This document shows, piece by piece, positions 38,201-47,635 of a stretch of 64,000 bases of DNA. Source of the DNA: DASYTH01 sp045806965 (GTDB lineage Bacteria; Actinomycetota; Actinomycetes; Mycobacteriales; Pseudonocardiaceae); the NCBI GenBank assembly GCA_045806965.1, contig JBJMIG010000091.1:1-64000 (forward strand). The letters are read 5' to 3'. The translations under genes were made by a program, and so were the position numbers. Below the pieces are notes generated by a model, which was given only the letters and a program-made list of their open reading frames with translations, searched no databases and had not been told where the DNA came from. How positions within the stretch are numbered: position 1 is the stretch's first letter; each line of letters opens with the position of its first letter.

Positions 38201-39066
38201 TCAGAGCCTGGAGATGATCTCGTCGGCGAACTGCTTGATGCCGTCCTGCTTCGCCGCGAGCGGAGCGTCGAACCCGACACCGTAGTTCAGCCAGGGCATC
38301 ACGATCGCGTCGGTGACGCCGATGTCCGCCTGCTGGCGGTAGCCGTCGAGCCCGAACCGGTCCACGCACACCGCCTGGATCTCGAAGGGCTGGTCCGCGC
38401 GGCCGTAGTCGGTGCGCAGCGCGTACAGCCGGTCGATCACCCCACGCAGCTCGTCGAAGGTGATCATCGCCGAGGACCAGCCGTCGCCGGTCCTGGCCGC
38501 GCGCCGCAGGCCCGGCTCGGTGTGTCCGCCGAAGTAGACCGGCACCGGACGGCGCGGCGCGGGGCTCATCTGGAGCCGGTCGAACGCGTAGAACTCGCCC
38601 TGGTAGCTCACCATTCCGCCGCCGAGAATCAGCCGAAGGACCTCGATCGCCTCGTCCGCGCGCCGGCCCCGGTGGTCGAACGACGCACCGCACCACTCGG
38701 ACTCCTCCGGCGCCCACCCGAGCCCGACACCGAGCCCGAACCGGTCACCGGTCAGGTTCGCCACCGAGCCGACCTGGCGGGCCAGCAGCACCGGGTTGCG
38801 CGGGTTGAGCTTGAGCACCTGGGTGTAGAACCTGATCCGGCTGGTGACCGCGCCCATCGCCGCCGCGGCGATCAGCGGGTCCACCCACGGCGTGTCCGCC
38901 GTCCAGAACCGCGCGCCGTCCACCGTGTACGGATACGCGGCCGCGGTCCGCTCGGCGAAGAACAGCGAGTCCGGCAGCGCCACCGAGTCGAACCCGTGCT
39001 CGTCGGCGGTTCGGGCCAGTTCGGTGAGCTGGTCGAGCGGGCTGAGCGCGACGGCGAGGGTGAACT

Positions 39067-39070
<4 letters not shown>
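38201..39070 (-). CDS. Luciferase-like (F420-type) oxidoreductase, end of ltp operon
   Basis: TIM-barrel luciferase-like monooxygenase-family protein of 289 residues (VKFTLAVALSPLDQLTELARTADEHGFDSVALPD; TGDRFGLGVGLGWAPEE). It resembles the F420-dependent TIGR03619 group. The GTG at 39070 overlaps the ltp3 stop (GTGA), so it is the fourth gene of the KstR-controlled DUF35-ltp4-ltp3 operon. A redox step on a steroid CoA ester or on the released side-chain fragment is inferred; the cofactor (F420 or FMN) cannot be settled by eye. Confidence 0.82.
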
Positions 39071-40220
<1,150 letters not shown>

Positions 40221-40221
<1 letters not shown>

Positions 40222-41285
40222 CAGTCCCTCCCGTCCAGCACGCACACCAGGTTCTGTTGCAGGAGCGGCCCGCTGGTGGCGTGGGCGAGCGCCCGGCCGG
40301 CCTGCCCGGCCAGGATTCGGGTCGCCGCCTCGCCGATGCGGGCCAGGCCGGCGGCGAACATCGGGTTGCCGCACAAGACCCCGCCGGACGGGTTGATCCG
40401 CACCTCGTCACCGAGTCCGAGTGCCTGGCGCAGCAGGATTTCCTGGTGCGTAAAGGGTGCGTGCAACTCGGCCAGGTCGATCCCCTCGGTACCAACGGCT
40501 TTGGCCGCGGCCACGGTGGAGGGCGAGGCGGTGAGGTCACGGGCGCCAAGGTTCGCCGACTCGACCCGGTGCTCGATTCCGGTGATCCAGGCCGGCCGGG
40601 CGGCGATCTCGCGGGCCCGCTCGCCGGCCGCGAGCAACACGGCGGCGGCACCGTCGGAGATCGGCGCGCAGTCGTGGGCGCGCAACGGATCCGCCAGGTA
40701 CGGCCGGGCCAGCAGCTCGTCGATGCCGACCGCGCCGCGGCGCTGGGCACGCGGGTTGCCGGTCGCGTCCGCCAGGCTGCGTGCGGCCACCCCGGCCAGG
40801 TCCCGTTCGGTCCAGAGGCCGGCGTCGAGCCCGAGCCGGGCCTGCAACCCGGCCAGGGCGACCGGGTCCGGCCAGAGCGGCGCCACCGTGTATGGATCGA
40901 GCTGGAGGGCGAGCACCCGGCGCAGCTCGCCGGCGGAGGACTTGCCGAACCCGTACACCAGCGCGGTGTCCACCTCGCCGGTCCGGAGTTTGACCCAGGC
41001 CTCGTAGAGCGCCCAGGCGCCGTCCATCTCCACGTGCGACTCGTTGATCGGCGGGAACGCCCCGATCGCGTCCACCGCCGAGACGAACGAGAATGCCCGG
41101 CCGGCAAGGTAGTCCGACGAGCCGGAGCACCAGAACCCGACGTCGTGCCTGGTCAGACCGGTGGCCGCGAACAGCTCGGCGAACACCGGCACCAGCAGCT
41201 CGACGCCGTTGGTCGTGGCCTCGCTGCGCCGCACGTTCGGGGCCTGGGCGAAGCCAACGACCGCAATGTCTCTTCCGTCGCGCAT
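40221..41285 (-). CDS. ltp4: Thiolase-like lipid-transfer protein Ltp4
   Basis: Thiolase-superfamily protein of 354 residues, identical in length to Rv3522. It carries VGFWCSGSSDYLAGRAFSFVSAVDAI, HDCAPISDGAAAVLLA, and INPSGGVLCGNPMFAAGLARIGEAATRI. It pairs with Ltp3 in the operon; together with the DUF35 protein just upstream it probably forms a steroid side-chain aldolase-type complex. The ATG at 41285 lies 10 bases after the DUF35 stop. Confidence 0.88.
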
Positions 41286-41295
41286 CTCGTGCTCG

Positions 41296-42270
41296 CTACA
41301 GGTGGTTGGCGTAGGACTCGAACGGCGCGTCGGGTTCGCCGGCCGGCCGGAAGTGGTCGATGTTCTGGGTGCTGGTGGTCCATTCCGACGGCGGCCGCCA
41401 CTGCGCCCGCACCCGCATCCCCATCCGCACCTCCGCCGGCGCGCAGCCGAGCACCAGGTGCAGGAACGCGATGTCGGCGCCGTCCAGCAGGATGTAGGCG
41501 GCCACGTAGGGCGGGGTGATGCGCTGGCCGAGGAACGGCACGTTGACGATGCAGAACGTGGTCACCGTGCCGGTGTCCGGCAGCTCGACGTTCTCCCCGG
41601 TCGGCACCCCGCAGGTGGGGCAGGCGCCGCGCGGCGGCAGATACACCTTGCGGCACACCGGGCAGCGCTGCCCGATCAGCCGGCCCTGCGCCAACCCGCG
41701 CAGGTAGACGTCCTCCCCGGGGGACACCGTGTGCTGCACGGTGAGGTGTACCGGGCTGGTGATCATGCGGATCGGCTCGGTGCTCGGTTCGGCCGGCTCT
41801 GGGGCGGTCGGCGGGGCAGGCATGGCGCCCTCGATCGGTTCGAAGCAGACAATGTCGCGGATCCCGTTGCCGGGCCGGTCGCTCCAGCGCGCCCGCACCC
41901 GCATGCCGGTGCGCAGCGCGCCCGGCGAACCGGCGTCCACCGCGTGCACCAGCGGCGTGCCGGCGCCGTCCAACAGCACGAGCGCCCAGCCGAACGGGCG
42001 GTCGAGTGGTTGCCCGGCAAGGGGTTGCGCGGCCCAGCACCAGCTGACCACGGTGCCTTCCCCGGCCACCTCGACGAGTTCGCCCAACGGCTCGGCGGTG
42101 ACCGGGTCGTACTCCACCGGCGGCACGTGTACCCGCCCGTCCGACCCGCGCACACCCAGGATCCGCCGTTGCGCCAGCGCGGTGACGAAGGCGCTCAGCA
42201 CCGGGCCGAGCGAGCGGGTGTAGTCGAACCCCACCTCGAGCGGCGCGCTCAACACCCTGCTGCCGGTCAC
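41296..42270 (-). CDS. Two-lobed DUF35 OB-fold protein (Rv3521-like)
   Basis: DUF35 protein of 324 residues with two OB-like lobes. Each ends in a GMRVRARW/GMRVRAQW strand (about 120 and 295). The second lobe has a rubredoxin-like zinc ribbon with Cys203, Cys206, Cys217 and Cys220. DUF35 proteins are obligate partners of thiolase-like aldolases and acyltransferases. As first gene before ltp4-ltp3, it most likely assembles with them. The GTG at 42270 lies 9 bases from a KstR box; a GTG two codons earlier (42276) is possible. Confidence 0.87.
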   Translation of the reverse strand: MTGSRVLSAPLEVGFDYTRSLGPVLSAFVTALAQRRILGVRGSDGRVHVPPVEYDPVTAEPLGELVEVAGEGTVVSWCWAAQPLAGQPLDRPFGWALVLLDGAGTPLVHAVDAGSPGALRTGMRVRARWSDRPGNGIRDIVCFEPIEGAMPAPPTAPEPAEPSTEPIRMITSPVHLTVQHTVSPGEDVYLRGLAQGRLIGQRCPVCRKVYLPPRGACPTCGVPTGENVELPDTGTVTTFCIVNVPFLGQRITPPYVAAYILLDGADIAFLHLVLGCAPAEVRMGMRVRAQWRPPSEWTTSTQNIDHFRPAGEPDAPFESYANHL

Positions 42271-42279
42271 GACCACGAG

Positions 42280-42293
42280 TGAAACACGTTCTA
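42280..42293. promoter_or_regulatory. KstR operator between DUF35-ltp operon and luciferase-like gene
   Basis: TGAAACACGTTCTA matches TnnAACnnGTTnnA fully. It lies 9 bases from the DUF35 start on the minus strand. On the plus strand TACTTT (42292-42297) overlaps its end as a possible -10. The same 14-mer recurs at 43380. Confidence 0.8.
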
Positions 42294-42338
42294 CTTTTCC
42301 GGGCAAGGGCCCGTCCCTGGGTGGCTAGCATGACCGGC

Positions 42339-43382
42339 ATGAAGTTCGGACTACAGCTCGGATACTGGGGCGCGGGCCCGCCGTCCAACGCGGCGGAACT
42401 GGTCGTCGAGGCGGACCGGCTCGGCTTCGACGCCGTGTTCACCGCGGAGTCCTGGGGTTCGGACGCGTTCACCCCGCTGGCCTGGTGGGGATCGGCCACC
42501 TCCCGGGTGCGCCTCGGCACCTCGGTGGCCCAACTCTCCGCCAGGACGCCGACCGGGTGCGCCATGCACGCGCTCACCCTGGACCACCTCTCCGGCGGCC
42601 GGGCGATCCTCGGGCTCGGCGTGTCCGGGCCGCAGGTGGTTGAGGGCTGGTACGGCGCGCCGTTCGGCAAACCGCTGGCCCGGACCAGGGAGTACGTGTC
42701 GATCGTGCGGCAGGTGCTGGCCAGGGAGGCGCCGGTGCGCAACGGCGGACCGCACTACCCGCTGCCGTACACCGGGCCCGGCGCCGAGGGGTTGGGCAAG
42801 TCGCTGCGGCCGATCGTCCATCCGCTGCGCGCCGACCTCCCGATCTGGCTCGGCGCCGAGGGGCCGCGCAACGTCGCGCTGGCCGCCGAGATCGCCGACG
42901 GGTGGCTGGCCATCTACTACTCGCCGCGCCTGGCCGGGCAGTACAACGCCTGGCTGGACGAGGGTTTCGCGCGCCAGGGCGCGCGCCGCGACCGGGCCGG
43001 CTTCGAGGTGACGGCCAGCGCGCAGGTGACGATCACCGACGACCCGGCCGCGGAGATCGACCGCCAGCGCGGCGTGGTCGCGCTCTACGCCGGTGGGATG
43101 GGGGCCGAGCAGCGCAACTTCCACGCCGACGTGTTCCGGCGGATGGGTTACGGGCCGGTGGTCGACGAGATCACCGCCCTGTTCCTGGCCGGGCGCCGGG
43201 CCGAGGCCGCCGCCGCGGTTCCCGACGAGATGGTCACCGACATCGCGATCATCGGTTCGCCGGCCGAGGTTCGAGAGCAGATCGCCGCCTGGGAGCGGGC
43301 CGGGGTGACCATGCTGCTGATCCACTGCGGCGAACTGGCGCAGCTGCGCACGCTGGCCGACACGCTGCTTGCCGCAAACTGA
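42339..43382 (+). CDS. Luciferase-like F420-dependent oxidoreductase (Rv3520c-like)
   Basis: F420-type luciferase-like protein of 347 residues, the same length as Rv3520c. It begins MKFGLQLGYWGAGPPSNAAE and has FTAESWGSDAFTPLAWWGSATSRVRLGTSVAQLSARTP, ILGLGVSGPQVVEGWYG and AEGPRNVALAAEIADGW. The ATG at 42339 is preferred over 42330 because the family starts there and TAGCAT plus seven bases precede it. It is divergent from the DUF35-ltp operon across one KstR box. Its stop codon lies inside the KstR box of the following fadD gene. Confidence 0.87.
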   Translation: MKFGLQLGYWGAGPPSNAAELVVEADRLGFDAVFTAESWGSDAFTPLAWWGSATSRVRLGTSVAQLSARTPTGCAMHALTLDHLSGGRAILGLGVSGPQVVEGWYGAPFGKPLARTREYVSIVRQVLAREAPVRNGGPHYPLPYTGPGAEGLGKSLRPIVHPLRADLPIWLGAEGPRNVALAAEIADGWLAIYYSPRLAGQYNAWLDEGFARQGARRDRAGFEVTASAQVTITDDPAAEIDRQRGVVALYAGGMGAEQRNFHADVFRRMGYGPVVDEITALFLAGRRAEAAAAVPDEMVTDIAIIGSPAEVREQIAAWERAGVTMLLIHCGELAQLRTLADTLLAAN

Positions 43383-43397
43383 AACACGTTCTACATT
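43380..43397 (+). promoter_or_regulatory. KstR operator and leaderless -10 of fadD, overlapping a stop codon
   Basis: TGAAACACGTTCTA (43380-43393) is a full KstR consensus match; its first three bases are the stop codon of the upstream gene. TACATT (43392-43397) overlaps the end, then six bases and the GTG at 43404. Confidence 0.8.
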
Positions 43398-43403
43398 GAC
43401 CCG

Positions 43404-44951
43404 GTGACCGCGTTGGGGTTGTGGAACATCGCCGCCGAGCAACCGGAGCGGACCGCCATCGTCGGCCCGGACGACCGGTCGCTTGGCTACGGCGAGCTCG
43501 CCGCAGCCGCCAACCGGTACGCGCACGGCCTGCGCGAGCTCGGTCTTGAGCCGGGGGACAGCCTGGTGTTGTTGCTGCCCAACGACATCGAGCTGCCTGC
43601 GGTGTACTTCGCGGCCATCCAGATCGGGCTGTACGTGGTCGCGGTGAACTGGCATCTCACCGCGCCCGAGGTGGCCTACATCCTGCGCGACAGCGAAGCC
43701 AAGGCGTTCGTCGCGCACGCCCGCTTCGGCGCGGTGGCCTCGGCCGCGGCCGTGCAGAGTGGACTGCCGCCGGCCGGGCTGTTCTCGGTCGGGCCGGTGC
43801 CGGGGTTCCGCCCGCTCGCGGCGCTCGGCGAGGGGCGGCCGGACTCGCCGCCGCCCGGGCGCACGCTCGGCGCGCCGATGCTCTACACGTCCGGCACCAC
43901 CGGTCGGCCCAAGGGGGTGCGCCGCCCGCTCACCGGGCAGGACCCGGCCGAGCTGCCCCCGATGGCGCCGGGTTTCTTCGGTTTCTTCGGCCTGGCCCCG
44001 TTCGACGGGCACGTGCACCTCTGCGGATCTCCGCTGTATCACACCGCGGTGCTCAACTTCGTGGTCATCTCGGTCCAGTTGGGACACACCGCGGTGCTGA
44101 TGGACCGGTGGGAGCCGGAGGAGATGCTCCGGCTGATCGAGCGACACCGGGTCACCCACACCCACATGGTGCCGACCCAGTTCCACCGGCTGCTCGCGCT
44201 GCCCGAGCGGGTGCGGCAGCGCTACGACGTGTCCTCGTTGCGGGCGGCGATCCACGGCGCGGCGCCGTGCCCGATCGAGGTCAAGCGGCGGATGCTCGAG
44301 TGGTGGGGCCCGGTGGTGATCGAGTACTACGCGGCGACCGAGGGCGGCGGGACCCTGATCACCGCGCGGGACTGGCTCAGGAAGCCGGGTTCCGTCGGGC
44401 TGCCGTGGCCGGGCTCGGTGGTCACCGTGCTGGACGCCGACGGCCGCGAACTGCCGCCGGACACGCCGGGGCTGGTGTACATGCGGATGGGCACCGCGAC
44501 ATTCTCCTACCACGGGGACGCGGAGAAGACCAGGGCCGGCCGGGTCGGCGACCTGTTCACGTTGGGGGACATCGGATACCTCGACGAAGACGGCTACCTG
44601 TTCCTGTGCGACCGGAAGAGCGACCTGATCATCTCCGGCGGAGTGAACATCTATCCGGCGGAGATCGAGGGCGAGCTCTCCTGCCATCCCAAGGTCGCCG
44701 ACGTCGCGGTGTTCGGGGTGCCCAACCCGGACTGGGGCGAAGAGATCAAGGCCGTGGTGCAGCCGGCGGATGGCATCACCGGGGACGCCGCGCTGACCGA
44801 GGAGCTGCTGGGCTTCGCGAGCACCCGGCTGGCGAAGTTCAAGCTCCCGCGCACCATTGAGTACCGTGCGGAACTTCCCCGCGACCCCAACGGCAAGCTC
44901 TACAAACGTAAGCTCCGCGACCCCTACTGGCCCCAACCCCACCCCACCTAA
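43404..44951 (+). CDS. Acyl-CoA synthetase of the KstR regulon
   Basis: ANL-superfamily acyl-CoA ligase of 515 residues. It has LYTSGTTGRPKGVRRPL near 155, EYYAATEGGG near 310, LGDIGYLDEDGYLFLCDRKSD and ISGGVNIYPAEIEGEL, and a catalytic lysine in DPNGKLYKRKL. It is neither the FadD17 nor the FadD19 of this window, both of which are present separately. It could activate a shortened steroid acid (C24/C22) or a plant-sterol side chain. The GTG follows a KstR box with TACATT-N6 spacing; no ribosome site, so leaderless. Confidence 0.87.
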   Translation: MTALGLWNIAAEQPERTAIVGPDDRSLGYGELAAAANRYAHGLRELGLEPGDSLVLLLPNDIELPAVYFAAIQIGLYVVAVNWHLTAPEVAYILRDSEAKAFVAHARFGAVASAAAVQSGLPPAGLFSVGPVPGFRPLAALGEGRPDSPPPGRTLGAPMLYTSGTTGRPKGVRRPLTGQDPAELPPMAPGFFGFFGLAPFDGHVHLCGSPLYHTAVLNFVVISVQLGHTAVLMDRWEPEEMLRLIERHRVTHTHMVPTQFHRLLALPERVRQRYDVSSLRAAIHGAAPCPIEVKRRMLEWWGPVVIEYYAATEGGGTLITARDWLRKPGSVGLPWPGSVVTVLDADGRELPPDTPGLVYMRMGTATFSYHGDAEKTRAGRVGDLFTLGDIGYLDEDGYLFLCDRKSDLIISGGVNIYPAEIEGELSCHPKVADVAVFGVPNPDWGEEIKAVVQPADGITGDAALTEELLGFASTRLAKFKLPRTIEYRAELPRDPNGKLYKRKLRDPYWPQPHPT

Positions 44952-44954
44952 CCG

Positions 44955-45017
44955 CGAGTCGCGCGCTCAGGCAAGCGAGTCGCGCGCTCGGGCAACTGGG
45001 TCGCGCGCTCAGGCAAA
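44955..45017. repeat. 21-bp intergenic tandem repeat, three copies (inverted family member)
   Basis: Units at 44955-44975, 44976-44996 and 44997-45017 with core GCGAGTCGCGCGCTCAGGCA. They are the reverse complement, with few changes, of the array at 30023-30085. They sit between convergent fadD and echA19. Confidence 0.85.
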
Positions 45018-45136
45018 CGCCGAGCTGACGTCAGCGCGGATCGGGAGCTTGCGGCCGAAGCCGACGAAGAACGGCGCGCCGAGCGGCAGCCCGCCGCTGA
45101 CCCGCCGCTGACTCGACGCTCCACCGTGGACCTAGG

Positions 45137-45943
45137 TCAGCGCCCGGTGAACTTCGGGGTGCGCTTCTCGGTGAAGGCGCGCGGGCCTTCCTTGGCGTCC
45201 TCGGAGGCGAACACCGACAGGCCGTGCCTGGCCTCGACGGCGAAGGCCTGGTTCTCCGGCATGCCTTCGGTCTCCCGCATGGTACGGAGGATGGCCGCCA
45301 CGGCGAGCGGACCGTTGGCGGCGATCTGCGCGGCCAGTTCCATGGCCCGCGGCAGAGCCTGGCCGTCGGGGACGACATGGCCGATGAGACCGATGGACCT
45401 CGCCTCGGTCGCGGTGAGCTGGCGGCCGGTCAGCAGCAGGTCCGCGGCGACCGTGTAGGGGATCTGACGGGGCAGGCGCACGGCGGAGCCGCCGAGCGGG
45501 AACAGGCCCCAGCGGGCCTCGGAGACGCCGAACCTGGCGCTCTCCCCGGCTACCCTGATGTCGGTGGCCTGCAAGATCTCGGTTCCGCCCGCGATGGCCG
45601 CGCCCTCGACCGCGGCGATCAGCGGCTTGGTCAGGCGGCGGCCCTTGAGCAGCGGCTCGATGACCGAGAGATCCCAGCCGCCGCCCGCGAAGGCGTCGCC
45701 CGGATGGCTTTCGGTCATGGCCTTGAGGTCGGCGCCGGCGCAGAACGTGCCGCCCGCGCCGGTCAGCACGCAGACCCGGATCGACGGGTCGGTGTCGACC
45801 TCGTCCCAGGCCGCCCGCATGATCGACATCATCGGCCCGGAGAGCGCGTTGCGGGCTTGCGGCCGGTTCATCGTGACCACGAGGATGGGCCCGTCCCGCC
45901 GGACGAGGCAGTGTGGGGCTTCGGTCTGCGCACTCGAGGTCAT
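45137..45943 (-). CDS. echA19: Steroid enoyl-CoA hydratase EchA19
   Basis: Crotonase-fold hydratase of 268 residues that hydrates the C24 double bond of the sterol side-chain CoA ester. It has VVTMNRPQARNALSG, GAGGTFCAGADLKAMTES (oxyanion hole) and VEGAAIAGGTEILQATDIRVAGESARFGVSEARWG, plus the C-terminal FTEKRTPKFTGR. It is divergent from fadD19 as in Rv3516/Rv3515c. The ATG at 45943 is chosen for GGAGG 6 bases upstream; a start 14 codons earlier lacks this and would run into the fadD19 promoter. Confidence 0.9.
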   Translation of the reverse strand: MTSSAQTEAPHCLVRRDGPILVVTMNRPQARNALSGPMMSIMRAAWDEVDTDPSIRVCVLTGAGGTFCAGADLKAMTESHPGDAFAGGGWDLSVIEPLLKGRRLTKPLIAAVEGAAIAGGTEILQATDIRVAGESARFGVSEARWGLFPLGGSAVRLPRQIPYTVAADLLLTGRQLTATEARSIGLIGHVVPDGQALPRAMELAAQIAANGPLAVAAILRTMRETEGMPENQAFAVEARHGLSVFASEDAKEGPRAFTEKRTPKFTGR

Positions 45944-45977
45944 CGCGCCTCCAGCCGGGCGGGGGATTGCCAGAAAC

Positions 45978-45995
45978 GATAACACGTTCTAGTTT
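45978..45995 (+). promoter_or_regulatory. KstR operator and leaderless -10 of fadD19
   Basis: GATAACACGTTCTA (45978-45991) fits the KstR consensus except for the first base. TAGTTT (45990-45995) overlaps its end, then six bases and the fadD19 GTG at 46002. It also lies 35 bases upstream of echA19 and may control both. Confidence 0.75.
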
Positions 45996-46001
45996 GGTGC
46001 C

Positions 46002-47633
46002 GTGGCCATCAATATCGCGGACCTGTTCGAGCATGCGGTGGACGCCTTCCCGGAACGGGTCGCGATCGCCTGCGCGGACCGCGAGGTCACCTTCGCCGAG
46101 TTGGAGGCGCGGGCCAACCGGCTGGCCCACTACCTCGCCGCGCGGGGAATCGGGACCGGCGCGCACATCGGGCTCTACGCCGGCAACTCCATTGAGGCGA
46201 TCGAGACCATGATCGCCGCGTACAAGCTGCGCGCGGTGCCGATCAACGTCAACTACCGGTACCTGGCCAACGAGTTGCGCTACCTGTTCGACAACGCCGA
46301 CCTGGTCGCGCTGGTGCACGACCGGCGCTTCGCCGACCGTGTGGCGGAGGTGCTGCCCGAGTTTCCCCGGCTGGGCACCGTGCTGTGGCGCGAGGACGGC
46401 AGCGACGCCGCCGCGTCCGGGGTCTGCATCGACGCGGCCGTCGCCGACGCCTCGCCGGAGCGCGACTTCGCCGAGCGCAGTCCGGACGACCTCTACGTGC
46501 TCTACACCGGCGGCACCACCGGCAGCCCGAAGGGTGTGATGTGGCGGCACGAGGACGTGTGGCGGGTACTCGGCGGCGGCATCGACTTCGTCACCGGCGA
46601 GCCGCTGCCGGACGAGTGGGCCCAGTCGGAGAAGGGCAAGCAGGGCACCGGGTTGACCCGGCTGGCCTGTGCGCCGCTGATTCACGGCGCGGCGCAGTGG
46701 GCCGCCCTGCCTGCGCTGTTCGGCGGCGACAAGGTCGTGCTGATGCCGCGCTTCGACCCGCACGAGGTGTGGAAAGCCGTGCAGCGCCACCAGGTACGGG
46801 TCGTCACGATCACCGGGGACGCGATGGCCCGGCCGCTGATCGAGGCCTACCGGCAGGGCGGCTACGACGCCTCGTCGCTGGTGGCGATTTCCAGTCATGC
46901 CGCGTTGTTCTCCCCATCGGTCAAGGAGGAATACCTCGAGGCGCTGCCCAACGTGGTGATCACCGATGCGATCGGTTCCTCCGAGTCCGGGTTCAACGGG
47001 CTGGGCATGGTGGCGCGGGGCAGCCGGCCGAGCAGTGCCGGGCCGCGGGTCAACCGGGGTCCGAGCACCATCGTGATCGGCGCGGACAACCGGCCGGTCG
47101 GGCCCGGTGAGGTCGGCCGGATCGCCCGCGGCGGGCACGTCCCGCTCGGCTACTACAAGGATCCGGCCAAGAGCGAGACGATCTTCGTCGAGGTGAGTGG
47201 AAAGCGTTACGTGGTGCCGGGCGACTTCGGCCGGCTCGAGGAGGACGGCACGCTGACCCTGCTCGGCCGGGGGAACATGTCCATCAACACCGGCGGGGAG
47301 AAGGTCTTTCCCGAGGAGGTGGAGGGCGTGCTGAAGTCTCATCCGGACGTGTTCGACGCGCTCGTGGTCGGGGTGCCGGACGAGCGGCTCGGCCAGCGGG
47401 TGGCCGCCCTGGTGCAGCCGCGCGAGGGCCACGTGGTCGACCACGGCGAGCTGGATTCCCACGTGCGCAAGCAGATTGCCGGCTACAAGGTGCCGCGCAG
47501 CGTGTGGCTCGTCGAGCGGGTCGGCCGGTCGCCGAGCGGGAAGCCGGACTACCAATGGGCTCGCGCGCACACCGAGCGATGCCAGCCGGACTGGCGTGCC
47601 CCGGCGGTCGCCGTCCCGTCCGGCACGGGCTGA
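46002..47633 (+). CDS. fadD19: Steroid C26 acyl-CoA ligase FadD19
   Basis: ATP-dependent ligase that makes the CoA thioester of 3-oxo-cholest-4-en-26-oate and is needed for C24-branched sterols. It has 543 residues. Blocks matching the mycobacterial FadD19 include VNYRYLANELRYLFDNADLVALVHDRRFADRV, YTGGTTGSPKGVMWRHED, and ITGDAMARPL. The C-terminus has INTGGEKVFPEEVE and KVPRSVWLVERVGRSPSGKPDY, with the catalytic Lys. The GTG at 46002 is the start because of TAGTTT-N6 spacing. The next gene follows two bases after the stop. Confidence 0.93.
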   Translation: MAINIADLFEHAVDAFPERVAIACADREVTFAELEARANRLAHYLAARGIGTGAHIGLYAGNSIEAIETMIAAYKLRAVPINVNYRYLANELRYLFDNADLVALVHDRRFADRVAEVLPEFPRLGTVLWREDGSDAAASGVCIDAAVADASPERDFAERSPDDLYVLYTGGTTGSPKGVMWRHEDVWRVLGGGIDFVTGEPLPDEWAQSEKGKQGTGLTRLACAPLIHGAAQWAALPALFGGDKVVLMPRFDPHEVWKAVQRHQVRVVTITGDAMARPLIEAYRQGGYDASSLVAISSHAALFSPSVKEEYLEALPNVVITDAIGSSESGFNGLGMVARGSRPSSAGPRVNRGPSTIVIGADNRPVGPGEVGRIARGGHVPLGYYKDPAKSETIFVEVSGKRYVVPGDFGRLEEDGTLTLLGRGNMSINTGGEKVFPEEVEGVLKSHPDVFDALVVGVPDERLGQRVAALVQPREGHVVDHGELDSHVRKQIAGYKVPRSVWLVERVGRSPSGKPDYQWARAHTERCQPDWRAPAVAVPSGTG

Positions 47634-47635
47634 GC

